From positions 1,798,378 to 1,862,377 of the forward strand of contig NZ_JADYWF010000001.1 of the NCBI RefSeq assembly GCF_015864945.1: a DNA stretch of 64,000 nucleotides. Reading direction: 5' to 3'. Below are positions 63,144-64,000 of the stretch, in pieces; position 1 is the stretch's first letter, and every line of letters begins with the position of its first letter. This DNA is from Salinibacterium sp. NG253 (lineage in GTDB: Bacteria; Actinomycetota; Actinomycetes; Actinomycetales; Microbacteriaceae). The notes under the pieces were generated by a model that saw only the letters and a list, made by a program, of their open reading frames with translations, ran no database searches and was not told the DNA's origin. The position numbers were made by a program, and so were the translations under genes.

Positions 63144-64000
63144 TCATCCGCCCCCGCCGTTTGCGGTCGAGCCCGGCTATGCGTCGCCTCGTCGCCGAGA
63201 ACCGCACCCACCCCAACCAGCTGATCCTGCCGATGTTTGTGCGCGAAGGGCTCACGGAGCCTGCCGCGATCAGTTCGATGCCGGGCGTGCAGCAGCATTC
63301 GCTCGACTCGATGCGCCGCGCGATTGCCGAAGCCGCCGGACTGGGCGTCGGTGGCGTGATGCTCTTCGGTGTTCCTGAGCATAAGGATGCCGAAGGCTCG
63401 GGGGCGATTGACCCGAACGGAATCCTCAACGTCGCCACGCGCGCGGCTGTAGCCGAGGCCGGCGACGCCCTCGTGGTGCAGACCGATCTCTGCCTCGACG
63501 AATTCACCGACCACGGTCACTGCGGTGTGCTGCGCGAGCGCACCAACCTCGCGACCGGCGCGACCGAGTTCATCGTCGACAACGACGCCTCGCTCGAGCG
63601 CTACCGCGAGATGGGCGTTGCTCAGGCCGAAGCTGGCTCGCAACTGCTTGGGCTCAGCGGCATGATGGACGGTCAAGTTGCCGCCGTGCGCGACGCGCTC
63701 GACACCGCTGGCCACACTGACACCCCCTTGCTCGGTTACGCCGCCAAGTACGCCTCGGCGTTCTACGGCCCGTTCCGCGAAGCAGTGCAGTCCTCGCTTC
63801 AGGGCGACCGCCGCGCGTACCAACAGAATCCGGCCAACCGCCGCGAGGGTATCCGCGAAGTCGAACTCGACATCGATGAGGGCGCCGACGTGGTGATGGT
63901 CAAGCCCGCCATGAGTTTCCTCGACGTGCTCGCCGACGCCAGCGCCGTCAGCAGCGTGCCGGTCTGGGCGTACCAAGTCTCCGGCGAGTACGCGATGATC
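63140..64000 (+). CDS. hemB: Delta-aminolevulinic acid dehydratase HemB (partial, cut by window)
   Basis: Condenses two aminolevulinates to porphobilinogen. Starts at GTG 63140 (overlapping the hemC stop) and runs off the right edge after 287 codons, so the C-terminal part is not visible. Seen are the metal-site region [14 protein letters not shown], where the zinc-type Cys triad is incomplete, suggesting the Mg-dependent form, and the active-site lysines in [13 protein letters not shown] and [12 protein letters not shown] hemL is not in the window. Confidence 0.94.
   Translation, partial: MIIRPRRLRSSPAMRRLVAENRTHPNQLILPMFVREGLTEPAAISSMPGVQQHSLDSMRRAIAEAAGLGVGGVMLFGVPEHKDAEGSGAIDPNGILNVATRAAVAEAGDALVVQTDLCLDEFTDHGHCGVLRERTNLATGATEFIVDNDASLERYREMGVAQAEAGSQLLGLSGMMDGQVAAVRDALDTAGHTDTPLLGYAAKYASAFYGPFREAVQSSLQGDRRAYQQNPANRREGIREVELDIDEGADVVMVKPAMSFLDVLADASAVSSVPVWAYQVSGEYAMI

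Overview
The window is a chromosomal origin region of an actinobacterium, most likely family Microbacteriaceae. The evidence is the order rpmH-dnaA-dnaN-gnd-recF-dciA-gyrB-gyrA-tRNA-Ile-tRNA-Ala, then cyclophilin, rhomboid, crgA, sortase, trpG and the pknB-pknA-pbpA-rodA-ppp-fhaB-fhaA cell-envelope kinase cluster. A coproporphyrin-type heme operon with hemQ also fits. By eye the right half (about 37-48 kb) looks richer in G+C than the oriC-proximal third. No insertion sequence, prophage or CRISPR array was seen. Genus cannot be fixed from the sequence alone.

Layout. 0-5 kb: leftward parB, parA, rsmG, jag, yidC, yidD, rnpA and rpmH, with two near-perfect parS sites; one of them contains the parA start codon. 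5-16 kb: oriC (DnaA boxes on both sides of dnaA) and the rightward replication and gyrase block, ending in DUF3566 and two tRNAs. 16.3-16.6 kb: a decayed SDR pseudogene between two strong terminators. 17-30 kb: cyclophilin, rhomboid, crgA, sortase and trpG, then the leftward Ser/Thr kinase and peptidoglycan cluster and an M23 peptidase. 30.6-33.5 kb: tRNA-Leu, pdxY, a lipoprotein and a LacI regulator.

33.7-43.5 kb is an inducible carbohydrate locus: LacI repressor, ABC binding protein and two permeases (no ATPase), an SDR, two signal-less heparinase II/III-like enzymes, a YesL-like protein and an MFS transporter. It is best read as import and cytosolic breakdown of a uronate-containing oligosaccharide. 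44-47.4 kb carries DoxX, a type III polyketide synthase, an ICMT-like methyltransferase and an FAD monooxygenase, the same set as the SrsA-SrsB-SrsC phenolic-lipid pathway of Streptomyces. 47.4-53.2 kb: HAD phosphatase, nucS, MFS, M13 peptidase and a beta-lactamase-fold hydrolase without the usual general base.

53.2-55.7 kb is the least conventional locus: a Ras-like GTPase, two Roadblock/LC7 proteins and a DUF2510 protein with a predicted winged-helix end, in one leftward unit. It resembles a Streptomyces conservon without its sensor kinase. 56-64 kb: a GNAT acetyltransferase, then hemA (leftward) and hemE-hemY-hemQ-hemH-hemC-hemB (rightward, hemB cut by the window edge). hemA and hemE are separated by 16 bp holding two overlapping, opposite -10-like hexamers, each six bases from a GTG start. 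A palindrome resembling a DtxR/IdeR iron box lies before hemQ.
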